Assembly: GCA_000504625.1 (NCBI GenBank)
Contig: AZHR01000007.1
Coordinates: 1-62,602, forward strand
From: an alpha proteobacterium SCGC AAA240-E13
Lineage (GTDB): Bacteria > Pseudomonadota > Alphaproteobacteria > Pelagibacterales > Pelagibacteraceae
Length of the DNA stretch: 62,602 nt
Direction of reading: 5' to 3'
Positions 1 to 7,145 of the stretch are shown in pieces (positions within the stretch are counted from its first letter, which is position 1; each line of letters starts with the position of its first letter). The notes beneath the pieces are model-generated. The model was not told where the DNA came from. It was given only the letters and a program-made list of their open reading frames with translations, and searched no databases. Position numbers and translations under genes: made by a program.

Positions 1-114
1 TTTTTCATGGTAACAAAATATTGGTATTTCAACTCCAGCCAGTTCACAAACTTGAAGTACTGTTAAACCTTCTTCGAACTCAGTTTCTTTTTCATTCACT
101 GTAATTTTAGGCAT
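1..114 (-). CDS. nuoG: NADH-quinone oxidoreductase subunit G, N-terminal fragment (partial)
   Basis: Only the first 38 codons lie in the window; the gene continues past base 1. The translation begins MPKITVNEKETEFEEG and reads into VCELAGVEIPIFCYHE. This is the start of the 2Fe-2S ferredoxin-like domain of the complex I peripheral-arm subunit NuoG, and the Cys in the FCYHE context is its first cluster ligand. The ATG (112-114) sits inside the last codons of nuoF, an 8 nt overlap that suggests translational coupling. The call rests on the short sequence plus its place directly after nuoF. Confidence 0.88.
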   Translation of the reverse strand, partial: MPKITVNEKETEFEEGLTVLQVCELAGVEIPIFCYHEK

Positions 115-1441
115 TTTCTTTCTCTAATAAATGTTGATCTATTAAATATGGTATTTTAACATTTGTTCTTCTTATTAATGGATCAGAACTGTTTCTTCTT
201 TCAATCTCTTTTCGAAAGTGTCGAAGCAATCCTTGAACAGGCCAAGCTGAACCTTCTCCAAAAGCACAAATAGTATGTCCTTCAATTTGTTTTGTTACAT
301 CAAATAACAAATCGACTTCTTTTAAGGTAGCCTCTCCTTTTGCCATCCTCTCAAGCATACGCCACATCCATCCCGCACCTTCTCTACAAGGTGTGCACTG
401 TCCACAGCTTTCATGTTTATAAAATTTTGCAATTCTTGCCATACATTTAATTATATCTTGATCCTTATTCATAACCACTATTGCTGCTGTTCCTAATCCG
501 CTTTTCTGATTAAGTAAATAGTCAAAATCCATTCTTATGGTATCGCAAATATTTTTTGGTAATAAGGGCATCGATGATCCACCAGGAATAACTGCTTGAA
601 GATTATCCCAACCACCAATAACGCCGCCAGCATGTTTTTCGATAAGCTGTTTTAGTGGAATACCCATTTCTTCTTCAACATTACAAGGGTAATTTACGTT
701 TCCAGAAATACAAAATATTTTTGTACCTGTGTTTTTTGGTCTACCCAAAGAAGTAAACCATTTAGCACCTCTTCTCAAAATAGTTGGAATTACAGCTATG
801 GTTTCAACATTATTTACAATTGTTGGACAACCGTAAAGGCCAACTAAAGCTGGAAAAGGTGGTTTTAATCTAGGTAGTCCTTTTTTTCCTTCCAAACTTT
901 CCAATAAAGCTGTTTCCTCACCACAAATATATGCTCCAGCACCATAATGTAGATAAATATTTAAATCCCATCCGGTATGACATGCATTTTTACCAATAAA
1001 ATTTTTTTCATATGCTTCATTAATAGCTTGCTGAAGTCTTTCACCTTCTCTAAAAAATTCTCCTCTAATATAAATGTAACAAGTGTGTGCTCCAATTGCA
1101 TAAGAAACTAACAAACATCCTTCTACTAATTTTTGAGGTTCAAATCTTAAAATGTCTCTATCTTTACATGTTCCAGGTTCGGATTCATCAGCATTTATTA
1201 CCAAATAATGAGGTCTCGTTCCTTGTTCTTTAGGTGTAAAAGATAATTTAAGTCCTGTAGGAAAACCTGCTCCACCTCTACCTCTCAGCTCTGAAGTTTT
1301 GATTTCATTTATAATCCATTCTTTCCCTTTGGAACAAATCTCTTTAGTATTTTTCCAATCACCTATTTTGATTGCTGATTCAATCTGCCAACCAAAATCA
1401 TTATATAAGTTTTTAAAAATTCTATCGTTATCTTTAAGCAT
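107..1441 (-). CDS. nuoF: NADH-quinone oxidoreductase subunit F (NADH- and FMN-binding)
   Basis: 444 aa, a normal length for the 51 kDa subunit of complex I. This soluble subunit takes electrons from NADH onto FMN at the tip of the peripheral arm. The glycine-rich GRGGAGFPTG stretch is near residue 53, the second nucleotide-binding region contains GAGAYICGEETAL, and the 4Fe-4S cluster N3 ligands are visible as SCGQCTPCREG plus a later Cys in TICAFGEG. It overlaps nuoE upstream and nuoG downstream by 8 nt each, in the standard A-B-C-D-E-F-G order. Nothing unusual was seen. Confidence 0.97.
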   Translation of the reverse strand: MLKDNDRIFKNLYNDFGWQIESAIKIGDWKNTKEICSKGKEWIINEIKTSELRGRGGAGFPTGLKLSFTPKEQGTRPHYLVINADESEPGTCKDRDILRFEPQKLVEGCLLVSYAIGAHTCYIYIRGEFFREGERLQQAINEAYEKNFIGKNACHTGWDLNIYLHYGAGAYICGEETALLESLEGKKGLPRLKPPFPALVGLYGCPTIVNNVETIAVIPTILRRGAKWFTSLGRPKNTGTKIFCISGNVNYPCNVEEEMGIPLKQLIEKHAGGVIGGWDNLQAVIPGGSSMPLLPKNICDTIRMDFDYLLNQKSGLGTAAIVVMNKDQDIIKCMARIAKFYKHESCGQCTPCREGAGWMWRMLERMAKGEATLKEVDLLFDVTKQIEGHTICAFGEGSAWPVQGLLRHFRKEIERRNSSDPLIRRTNVKIPYLIDQHLLEKENA

Positions 1442-2042
1442 CTTTTAAATTTATTAATGTTACTCTTCCTGACTCAGGTTCAGAGCTTTTACGATTTTTA
1501 TAAGAACCAGCTTTTGGAGATTTATCATTTAGTATCATATCAATAATTTTCTCCGTTGTTTCTTTATCTAAATCTTCAAAATAATCTTCGTTGATTTGAA
1601 GCATTGGTGCGTTAACACACGCACCCAAACATTCTACTTCCATCCAAGAACAAATTTTGTTTGCCGAAAGTTCATTTTGATTCTTAGAAATTTTATTTTT
1701 ACATACTTCAACTAATTTTCCCGCTCCACTAATCATGCAGGGGGTTGTGGTACATACTTGCACAAAATATTTTCCAACTGGAGAAAGATTGTACATCGAA
1801 TAAAATGTAGCAACTTCATAAACTTGTATATAAGGTATATCTAACATTTTAGCTAAATATTTCATTGCAACCAAAGGAATCCAATTTTCATTTTGCTTTT
1901 GAACTAAAAACAACAAAGGCATTAATGCGCTTGCTTGTTTTTCTTCAGGATATATTTTTATTATTTTTTTTGCTTTACTTAAATTTTCATTCGAAAAATG
2001 AAAAAATTCTGGCTGATTTATTGCTACTTTTTTTACACTCAT
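1434..2042 (-). CDS. nuoE: NADH-quinone oxidoreductase subunit E (24 kDa, 2Fe-2S)
   Basis: 202 aa. This is the thioredoxin-fold 2Fe-2S subunit that pairs with NuoF in the NADH-oxidising module. The four cluster ligands are visible as CTTTPC near residue 97 and CLGAC near residue 138, and the helical N-terminal part contains the typical YEVATFYSMY stretch. The C-terminal 25 residues, rich in Lys and Ser, extend past the core domain as in many alphaproteobacteria. The start overlaps the nuoD stop by 4 nt and the end overlaps nuoF by 8 nt. Confidence 0.95.
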   Translation of the reverse strand: MSVKKVAINQPEFFHFSNENLSKAKKIIKIYPEEKQASALMPLLFLVQKQNENWIPLVAMKYLAKMLDIPYIQVYEVATFYSMYNLSPVGKYFVQVCTTTPCMISGAGKLVEVCKNKISKNQNELSANKICSWMEVECLGACVNAPMLQINEDYFEDLDKETTEKIIDMILNDKSPKAGSYKNRKSSEPESGRVTLINLKDA

Positions 2043-3214
2043 CTATCAACTTCTCCAAATACAATATCCAAAGATCCAAGCACAGCTGGAACATCGGCAA
2101 GCATATGTCCTTTAATTAAATAGTCCATAGCTTGTAAATGTGAAAATCCTGGAGCTCTAATTTTACACTTATAAGGTTTGTTTGAACCATCTGATATTAA
2201 AAATACCCCAAACTCACCTTTGGGAGCTTCTACAGCTGTGTATATCTCTCCTGGATCAACTCTGTATCCTTCGCTAAACAATTTAAAATGATGAATTAAT
2301 GCCTCCATTGAATTTTTTAATTCAGATTTTTTTGGTGGTGAAATTTTACCATCAATAGTTTTAATGGGTCCTTTAGGCATATTCTTTAAACATTGTTTAA
2401 TAATGCTTACGCTTACACGCATTTCTTCTATTCTGCATAAATATCGGTCATAACAATCGCCATTTTTTCCAATTGGAATTTTAAAATTTATATTCTCATA
2501 ACAATCATAGGGCTGAGATTTTCTTAAATCCCATGGAACCCCTGATCCTCTAAGCATTACCCCAGAAAAACTATGATCAAGTGCTTCTTGTTTTGTTACA
2601 ATACCAATATCAACATTTCTTTGTTTAAAAATTCTATTGTCTGTTAATAGAGTTTCTAAATCATCAATTATCTTTGGGAAGCTATTGCAAAATTGTTCTA
2701 TATCTTCACTTAAGCCCATTGTTAAATCTTGGTGAACACCTCCAGCTCTAAAATAATTTGCATGAAGTCTTGAGCCAGAAACTCTCTCGTAAAAAGTCAT
2801 TAGTGTTTCTCTTTCCTCAAATCCCCATAATGAAGGAGTAAGAGCACCTACATCAAGGGCTTGGGTAGTCACATTCAATAGATGACTTAAAATTCTTCCT
2901 ATTTCACAAAACATTACTCTTATGTATTGTGCTCTTATTGGTATTTCTAAGTTGAGCAATTTTTCAATAGCTAAAGCAAAGGCATGCTCTTGATTCATTG
3001 GAGCCACATAATCTAATCGATCAAAATATGGTACGGCTTGAACATATGTTTTATGCTCTATTAATTTTTCTGTTCCCCTATGAAGTAAACCGATATGTGG
3101 GTCTGCTCTTTCTACAACTTCACCATCTAATTCCAAAATCAATCTTAATACACCATGTGCCGCAGGATGTACTGGTCCAAAATTTAAATTTAAAGTTTTA
3201 GTTTGTTTTGCCAC
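2039..3214 (-). CDS. nuoD: NADH-quinone oxidoreductase subunit D (49 kDa)
   Basis: 391 aa, full length for the separate (unfused) 49 kDa subunit. With NuoB it forms the quinone-reducing site of complex I and is related to the large subunit of NiFe hydrogenases. Diagnostic stretches include FGPVHPAAHGVLR at the N-terminus, PHIGLLHRGTEKL near residue 38, and the conserved C-terminus ending DIVFGEVDR. nuoC ends 7 nt upstream and nuoE overlaps downstream by 4 nt. NuoC and NuoD are separate, unlike the fused E. coli protein. Confidence 0.97.
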   Translation of the reverse strand: MAKQTKTLNLNFGPVHPAAHGVLRLILELDGEVVERADPHIGLLHRGTEKLIEHKTYVQAVPYFDRLDYVAPMNQEHAFALAIEKLLNLEIPIRAQYIRVMFCEIGRILSHLLNVTTQALDVGALTPSLWGFEERETLMTFYERVSGSRLHANYFRAGGVHQDLTMGLSEDIEQFCNSFPKIIDDLETLLTDNRIFKQRNVDIGIVTKQEALDHSFSGVMLRGSGVPWDLRKSQPYDCYENINFKIPIGKNGDCYDRYLCRIEEMRVSVSIIKQCLKNMPKGPIKTIDGKISPPKKSELKNSMEALIHHFKLFSEGYRVDPGEIYTAVEAPKGEFGVFLISDGSNKPYKCKIRAPGFSHLQAMDYLIKGHMLADVPAVLGSLDIVFGEVDR

Positions 3215-3221
3215 TTAAATC

Positions 3222-3821
3222 TTAATCTTTATCTTTAATTTGATCTTTAATGTATTTTGTTCCTTGCCAAGGAGTTTCAAAATCAAAATCTCTATAGTTT
3301 TGTTCTAATTTTACAGATTCATATATTACTTTTTTTTGATTCTCGCTATATCTAACCTCTGTATGACCTGTTAAAGGAAAATCTTTTCTTAAAGGATATC
3401 CTTCAAATTCATAATCAGTTAATATTCTCTTTAAATCAGGATGATCTTTAAAGGTAATTCCATACATATCAAAAACTTCTCTTTCCATCCAATTTGCTGA
3501 TGGAAAAATTTTAGTTATCGATGGTACTGTGGTTTTTTCATCAATGTTAGAATTAATAATTAGTCTAATATTATTTTCATGGCTAAGTAATAAATAAACT
3601 AATTTAAACCTTTTTTCTTTTCTTGGATAATCTACAGCAGTTATATCAATTAGCTGCCTAAATTTACATTTTTCATTAGTTTTTAAAAATAAAATGGTTT
3701 TATTAATATCCTCGATTTCCACTTCTATTGTTAACTGATTAAATCTAATAGTTGATAACTTGACTCCAGTGGCTAAACTAGAATTAATAACTTTCTCTAA
3801 ATTTTGAAGTTCATTTGTCAT
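3222..3821 (-). CDS. nuoC: NADH-quinone oxidoreductase subunit C (30 kDa)
   Basis: 199 aa, the usual size of the stand-alone 30 kDa subunit that scaffolds the peripheral arm next to NuoD. The signature lies in the C-terminal half: MEREVFDMYGI near residue 113, then DHPDLKRILTDYEFEGYPLRK, which positions the subunit against NuoD and NuoB. It lies 7 nt after nuoB and 7 nt before nuoD on the same strand. The acidic tail (IKDQIKDKD) is of no obvious significance. Confidence 0.95.
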   Translation of the reverse strand: MTNELQNLEKVINSSLATGVKLSTIRFNQLTIEVEIEDINKTILFLKTNEKCKFRQLIDITAVDYPRKEKRFKLVYLLLSHENNIRLIINSNIDEKTTVPSITKIFPSANWMEREVFDMYGITFKDHPDLKRILTDYEFEGYPLRKDFPLTGHTEVRYSENQKKVIYESVKLEQNYRDFDFETPWQGTKYIKDQIKDKD

Positions 3822-3828
3822 TAAGACT

Positions 3829-4353
3829 TTACCTTTCGATTGAGCCTTCTCGTCTTATTTTTTTCTGAAGTTGTAAAATTCCGTACATCAAAGATTCTGC
3901 TGTAGGTGGACAGCCTGGAATATAAATATCAACTGGAACTATCCTGTCACAGCCTCTTACTACTGAGTAAGAATAATAATAATAACCTCCTCCATTTGCA
4001 CAGCTACCCATAGATATTACATATCTAGGTTCAGGCATTTGATCATAAACTTTTCTAAGTGCTGGAGCCATCTTGTTGACAAGTGTACCAGCAACAATCA
4101 TTACATCAGATTGTCTAGGAGATGCTCTTGGTGCCGCACCAAATCTTTCTAAATCATATTTAGGCATTGCAGTTTGCATCATTTCTATTGCACAGCATGC
4201 CAAACCAAATGTCATCCAGTGCAATGATCCAGTCCTTGACCATGTTATAAGATTGTTCATGGACGTTGTAATAAAACCTTTGTCTGCAAAATCTTTAGCC
4301 AGTTTTTTAAACTCGCCTGGCATTTTTTTTTGTCTATCTTCAATATTTATCAT
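3829..4353 (-). CDS. nuoB: NADH-quinone oxidoreductase subunit B (PSST, cluster N2)
   Basis: 174 aa. NuoB carries the terminal 4Fe-4S cluster N2 that hands electrons to quinone. The adjacent-cysteine ligand pair is visible in FGLACCAIEMM (about residues 52-53). The other ligands follow in SMGSCANGGG and PVDIYIPGCPPTAE, the three blocks expected for the family. The gene is 4 nt after nuoA. The start at 4353 gives the usual short charged N-terminus before the conserved domain. Confidence 0.97.
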   Translation of the reverse strand: MINIEDRQKKMPGEFKKLAKDFADKGFITTSMNNLITWSRTGSLHWMTFGLACCAIEMMQTAMPKYDLERFGAAPRASPRQSDVMIVAGTLVNKMAPALRKVYDQMPEPRYVISMGSCANGGGYYYYSYSVVRGCDRIVPVDIYIPGCPPTAESLMYGILQLQKKIRREGSIER

Positions 4354-4357
4354 TGCG

Positions 4358-4726
4358 TTAATCCCAGTCTAAAGCACCTTTCTTCCACTCATATATGAAT
4401 CCAATTGTAAGTATAAAAAGAAAAATCATCATTGACCAAAATCCAAGCAATCCAATTTTTCCTAAGGAAATAGCCCAAGGAAATAGAAAGGCTATTTCTA
4501 AATCAAATATGATAAAAAGAATTGCTACAAGATAAAATCTGACATCAAATTTTATTCTTGAGTCCCCAAATGCCTCAAAACCACATTCATACGCTGACAA
4601 TTTTTCAGGATCTGGTTTTTTTGGTGATAGCAAAAAATTTAAAAAAATAAAACCTACACTTAATCCCGTGGCTATAAACAGAAAAATTATTATTGAAAAA
4701 TAGTTTTGTAAAAATTCACTTAACAT
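4358..4726 (-). CDS. nuoA: NADH-quinone oxidoreductase subunit A (membrane)
   Basis: 122 aa with three hydrophobic helices (about residues 8-30, 63-85 and 91-113), matching NuoA/ND3. The conserved loop LSAYECGFEAFGDSRIKFDVRF follows helix 1; its Cys lies in the loop near the quinone site. It is the first gene of the complex I operon. A TATAAT-like hexamer on this strand at 4736-4741 lies only about 10 nt before the ATG, but no convincing -35 was found at the right distance, so no promoter is called. Confidence 0.95.
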   Translation of the reverse strand: MLSEFLQNYFSIIIFLFIATGLSVGFIFLNFLLSPKKPDPEKLSAYECGFEAFGDSRIKFDVRFYLVAILFIIFDLEIAFLFPWAISLGKIGLLGFWSMMIFLFILTIGFIYEWKKGALDWD

Positions 4727-4815
4727 AATTTAGCTATTATAATACTTTTTTCAGTTGATGGTGGGTTTAAAAGTCACAGTATAACTGAATATTATTATCA
4801 AATGAGAAGTTAAAG

Positions 4816-4891
4816 TGGCGGACCTGAAGGGATTCGAACCCTCGATCTTCCCCGTGACAGGGGGACGTGTTAACCGCTACACTACAGGTCC
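4816..4891 (-). tRNA. tRNA-Asp (GTC)
   Basis: On the minus strand the sequence folds as a complete cloverleaf. The 7 bp acceptor stem GGACCTG/CAGGTCC is followed by encoded discriminator G and CCA. The anticodon loop is TGTCACG with anticodon GTC, and the T arm contains GGTTCGAATCC. It follows tRNA-Val by one base and precedes nuoA by 89 bp, so the two tRNAs are probably cotranscribed. Confidence 0.97.
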
Positions 4892-4892
4892 T

Positions 4893-4968
4893 TGGTGGGC
4901 GGTAAAGGACTCGAACCTATGACCCTCTCGGTGTAAACGAGATGCTCTACCAACTGAGCTAACCGCCC
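4893..4968 (-). tRNA. tRNA-Val (TAC)
   Basis: The minus strand gives a complete cloverleaf. The acceptor stem is GGGCGGT with its partner ACCGCCC and an encoded ACCA end. The D arm contains AGCTCAGTTGGTAGAGC, the anticodon stem is CTCGT/ACGAG-like around the TAC anticodon, and the T arm contains AGGTTCGAGTCCT. It lies head-to-tail with tRNA-Asp. Confidence 0.97.
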
Positions 4969-5032
4969 TAAAATTAATTCTTCGCAGTAATACTACAAGA
5001 AATGAGGAAAGACAAAAACTTTTTTAGAAAAG

Positions 5033-6097
5033 ATGAAAATAAGTGGAAGAATTTCCATACCTATACTACTATTAGTTTTCATACAAAAATACATCTTAAA
5101 TTTGATGAAATTAATTTTTTTTTCATTTAGGCATAGGTACAGGCAAAAAGAATTAAATAATTTTTTAAGTAACAGAATCTATGGAAAATATTTTATTCTT
5201 AATTTGGGTGGACCTTTTAAGCACTTTATAGCAAAATTATTATTATTCTTAGGAATAGGTAAAACTATTTCATGTGATGGAAAACCTCTAATTACTGATA
5301 AGACAAAAGGTATCAATTTTTGGATGAGAGGAACTACTCTAAATATTCCTACGGATATAAGAAGTTTAAATAACAATTTTGTGACTATTGATAATTCTCT
5401 TTTACAAGATAAAAAAATTTTTCAAATATATCCAATAAATATTAGAAAAACTCAAGTTAAAGATACTTTAAAAATAATATACGTATCTAGAGTAAATATT
5501 GAAACTAGCATTGAAGAAAAAGATATTTGGGAAAAATACAAATCAAGGATCCTACAAGATTTCAATCTAATTGATGATAAAAAATTTTGGCAAAAAAATT
5601 TTCTCAAAGAGGATAACGAAACAAAAAAATTTCATCTATACAAAAAAATTAAACTTTTATTGAGGTTTGAGATTATTAAAAATATAAAAAAAATATTTAA
5701 TGAAAAATTAGATCTTATTGGTGATGATTGGAGTTTTTTTTCTTTCAACTCATCACCTTCAAGTTATGATATAAAAAAAATAAAGGAAATATATAGAGGA
5801 AATATTTGTTTAGATCTAGGATCTATGTTGGGAAGTGTATCTTTATATTCTAGATCAAATCAAATTATTGAATCGGGTGGTTTAATTGTACAAAGCTATC
5901 AAAGCGATGGTAAAAAAATATGGGGTGACCTTCATGATAAAATATTATTTAAAAATTTATCAGATTTAACAATTTTGCTTGAAAAGTTATTATCAAATAA
6001 AAAATATTGTTCTTTTTTATTACTGGAAATTTATAATAATTTTAAAAACTCAAATAAACTGATGGAAAAAAATTTAGATGAAATTTTTGACCAGTAA
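5033..6097 (+). CDS. Hypothetical protein, weak glycosyltransferase-like C-terminus
   Basis: 354 aa, not confidently recognised. The N-terminus is hydrophobic and basic (ISIPILLLVFIQKYIL), which could be a membrane anchor; an in-frame ATG at 5104 is an alternative start. The middle is Lys/Ile-rich and without motifs. The C-terminal stretch around NICLDLGSMLGSVSLYSR and ESGGLIVQSYQSD resembles the nucleotide-sugar-binding end of CgeB/Glyco_trans_1_2 glycosyltransferases. It stands alone, divergent from the tRNA pair and ending 5 nt before the convergent dehydrogenase gene. It is very AT-rich even for this genome. A surface-glycan role is inference. Confidence 0.55.
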   Translation: MKISGRISIPILLLVFIQKYILNLMKLIFFSFRHRYRQKELNNFLSNRIYGKYFILNLGGPFKHFIAKLLLFLGIGKTISCDGKPLITDKTKGINFWMRGTTLNIPTDIRSLNNNFVTIDNSLLQDKKIFQIYPINIRKTQVKDTLKIIYVSRVNIETSIEEKDIWEKYKSRILQDFNLIDDKKFWQKNFLKEDNETKKFHLYKKIKLLLRFEIIKNIKKIFNEKLDLIGDDWSFFSFNSSPSSYDIKKIKEIYRGNICLDLGSMLGSVSLYSRSNQIIESGGLIVQSYQSDGKKIWGDLHDKILFKNLSDLTILLEKLLSNKKYCSFLLLEIYNNFKNSNKLMEKNLDEIFDQ

Positions 6098-6102
6098 AAT
6101 TG

Positions 6103-7119
6103 CTAACTATTTATTCTTTTCCATGCTAAATTTTCGGTAATTTTATCAGTTGATAAACTGCTTTTTTTAGATTCATTTAATAATGATAAAACTTTTTCAC
6201 TAATTTTATTTAATTGATCGTTCAATCTATCTTCGGTATTATTTATTTCACAAGAAATTGCGATCACACCGCCGGAATTAACTAAATAATCTGGAGCATA
6301 AAAGATATTGTTTTCTTTTAACCATACTGCCGTTTCTGGTTTATCTAGTTGATTATTAGCTGCACCAACAATTGCTTTGCATTTTAATTTTTTTTTAATT
6401 TGCGAATTAATTGCTCCACCCAGAGCACAGGGTGAAATGATATCGCATTTTTGTTCAAAAATTAAATTTATATCATATTCTTTGAATAATATTTTCTTTT
6501 GTCTCAAATTATCTATTGCATCCTTGCCAATATTTGAAACAATTAAATTTACATTTTTTTTAAATAAAAGTTTTGATAACTTGCTTCCAACTTTACCTAT
6601 ACCACTAATAGCGATCGTAGATTCTCTCAATTCTTTGTGAGTCAAAAATTTATATATCACATTTATTGCATCAAAAATCCCTTTCGCTGTTGGAGCAGAT
6701 GTTTCAAGTTTTATGCCACTTACATATTTTGTTGTTTTATTAATTGAAATTAGATCTTCCATTGAAGTTCCCACATCACCAGCAGTAATATATGTATTAT
6801 TTAACTGATCTACGAGTTCACCATATGACTCATAAAGTTCGGAAGTTTTTTTTATACCATTTAAATTTATAACAGCTTTACCCCCACCAAAATTTATTCC
6901 GCAAATACTATTTTTTAAACTCATTGCTTTTGAAAGACGAAGGACTTCATTTAAATGCTCATTAAAATTATTATAAAACCAACTTCTCACTCCTCCTAAA
7001 GCAGGACCTAGTTTTGTACTATGAATTCCAATAATACAATTTAAATTTGTAGTATTATTTGTTGCGTGAATAACCCGTTCATAACCTTGAATTGAAATGT
7101 CATTTATTTTTAAACTCAT
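6103..7119 (-). CDS. Glu/Leu/Phe/Val dehydrogenase family, leucine-dehydrogenase-like
   Basis: 338 aa, slightly shorter than typical leucine dehydrogenases (about 350-365). The substrate-domain signature GPALGGVRSW is near residue 37 and the catalytic-lysine region INFGGGKAVI near residue 76. The Rossmann NAD motif is seen as ISGIGKVGSKL near residue 170, and the conserved Asn-rich GAANNQL later. This family deaminates branched-chain or aromatic amino acids oxidatively to 2-oxoacids. It follows lon by 26 nt on the same strand. Exact substrate (Leu, Val or Phe) cannot be read from sequence alone. Confidence 0.8.
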   Translation of the reverse strand: MSLKINDISIQGYERVIHATNNTTNLNCIIGIHSTKLGPALGGVRSWFYNNFNEHLNEVLRLSKAMSLKNSICGINFGGGKAVINLNGIKKTSELYESYGELVDQLNNTYITAGDVGTSMEDLISINKTTKYVSGIKLETSAPTAKGIFDAINVIYKFLTHKELRESTIAISGIGKVGSKLSKLLFKKNVNLIVSNIGKDAIDNLRQKKILFKEYDINLIFEQKCDIISPCALGGAINSQIKKKLKCKAIVGAANNQLDKPETAVWLKENNIFYAPDYLVNSGGVIAISCEINNTEDRLNDQLNKISEKVLSLLNESKKSSLSTDKITENLAWKRINS

Positions 7120-7145
7120 TAAACTGAGTAAATATTTATTGACAA

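Noticed and set aside
4736..4741. TATAAT box as the nuo operon promoter
   Set aside because: It lies only 10 nt from the nuoA ATG and has no -35 partner at the right distance.
4816..5032. tRNA pair as an integration site for a mobile element
   Set aside because: No integrase, no repeated tRNA 3' fragment and no other mobile-element gene was seen nearby.
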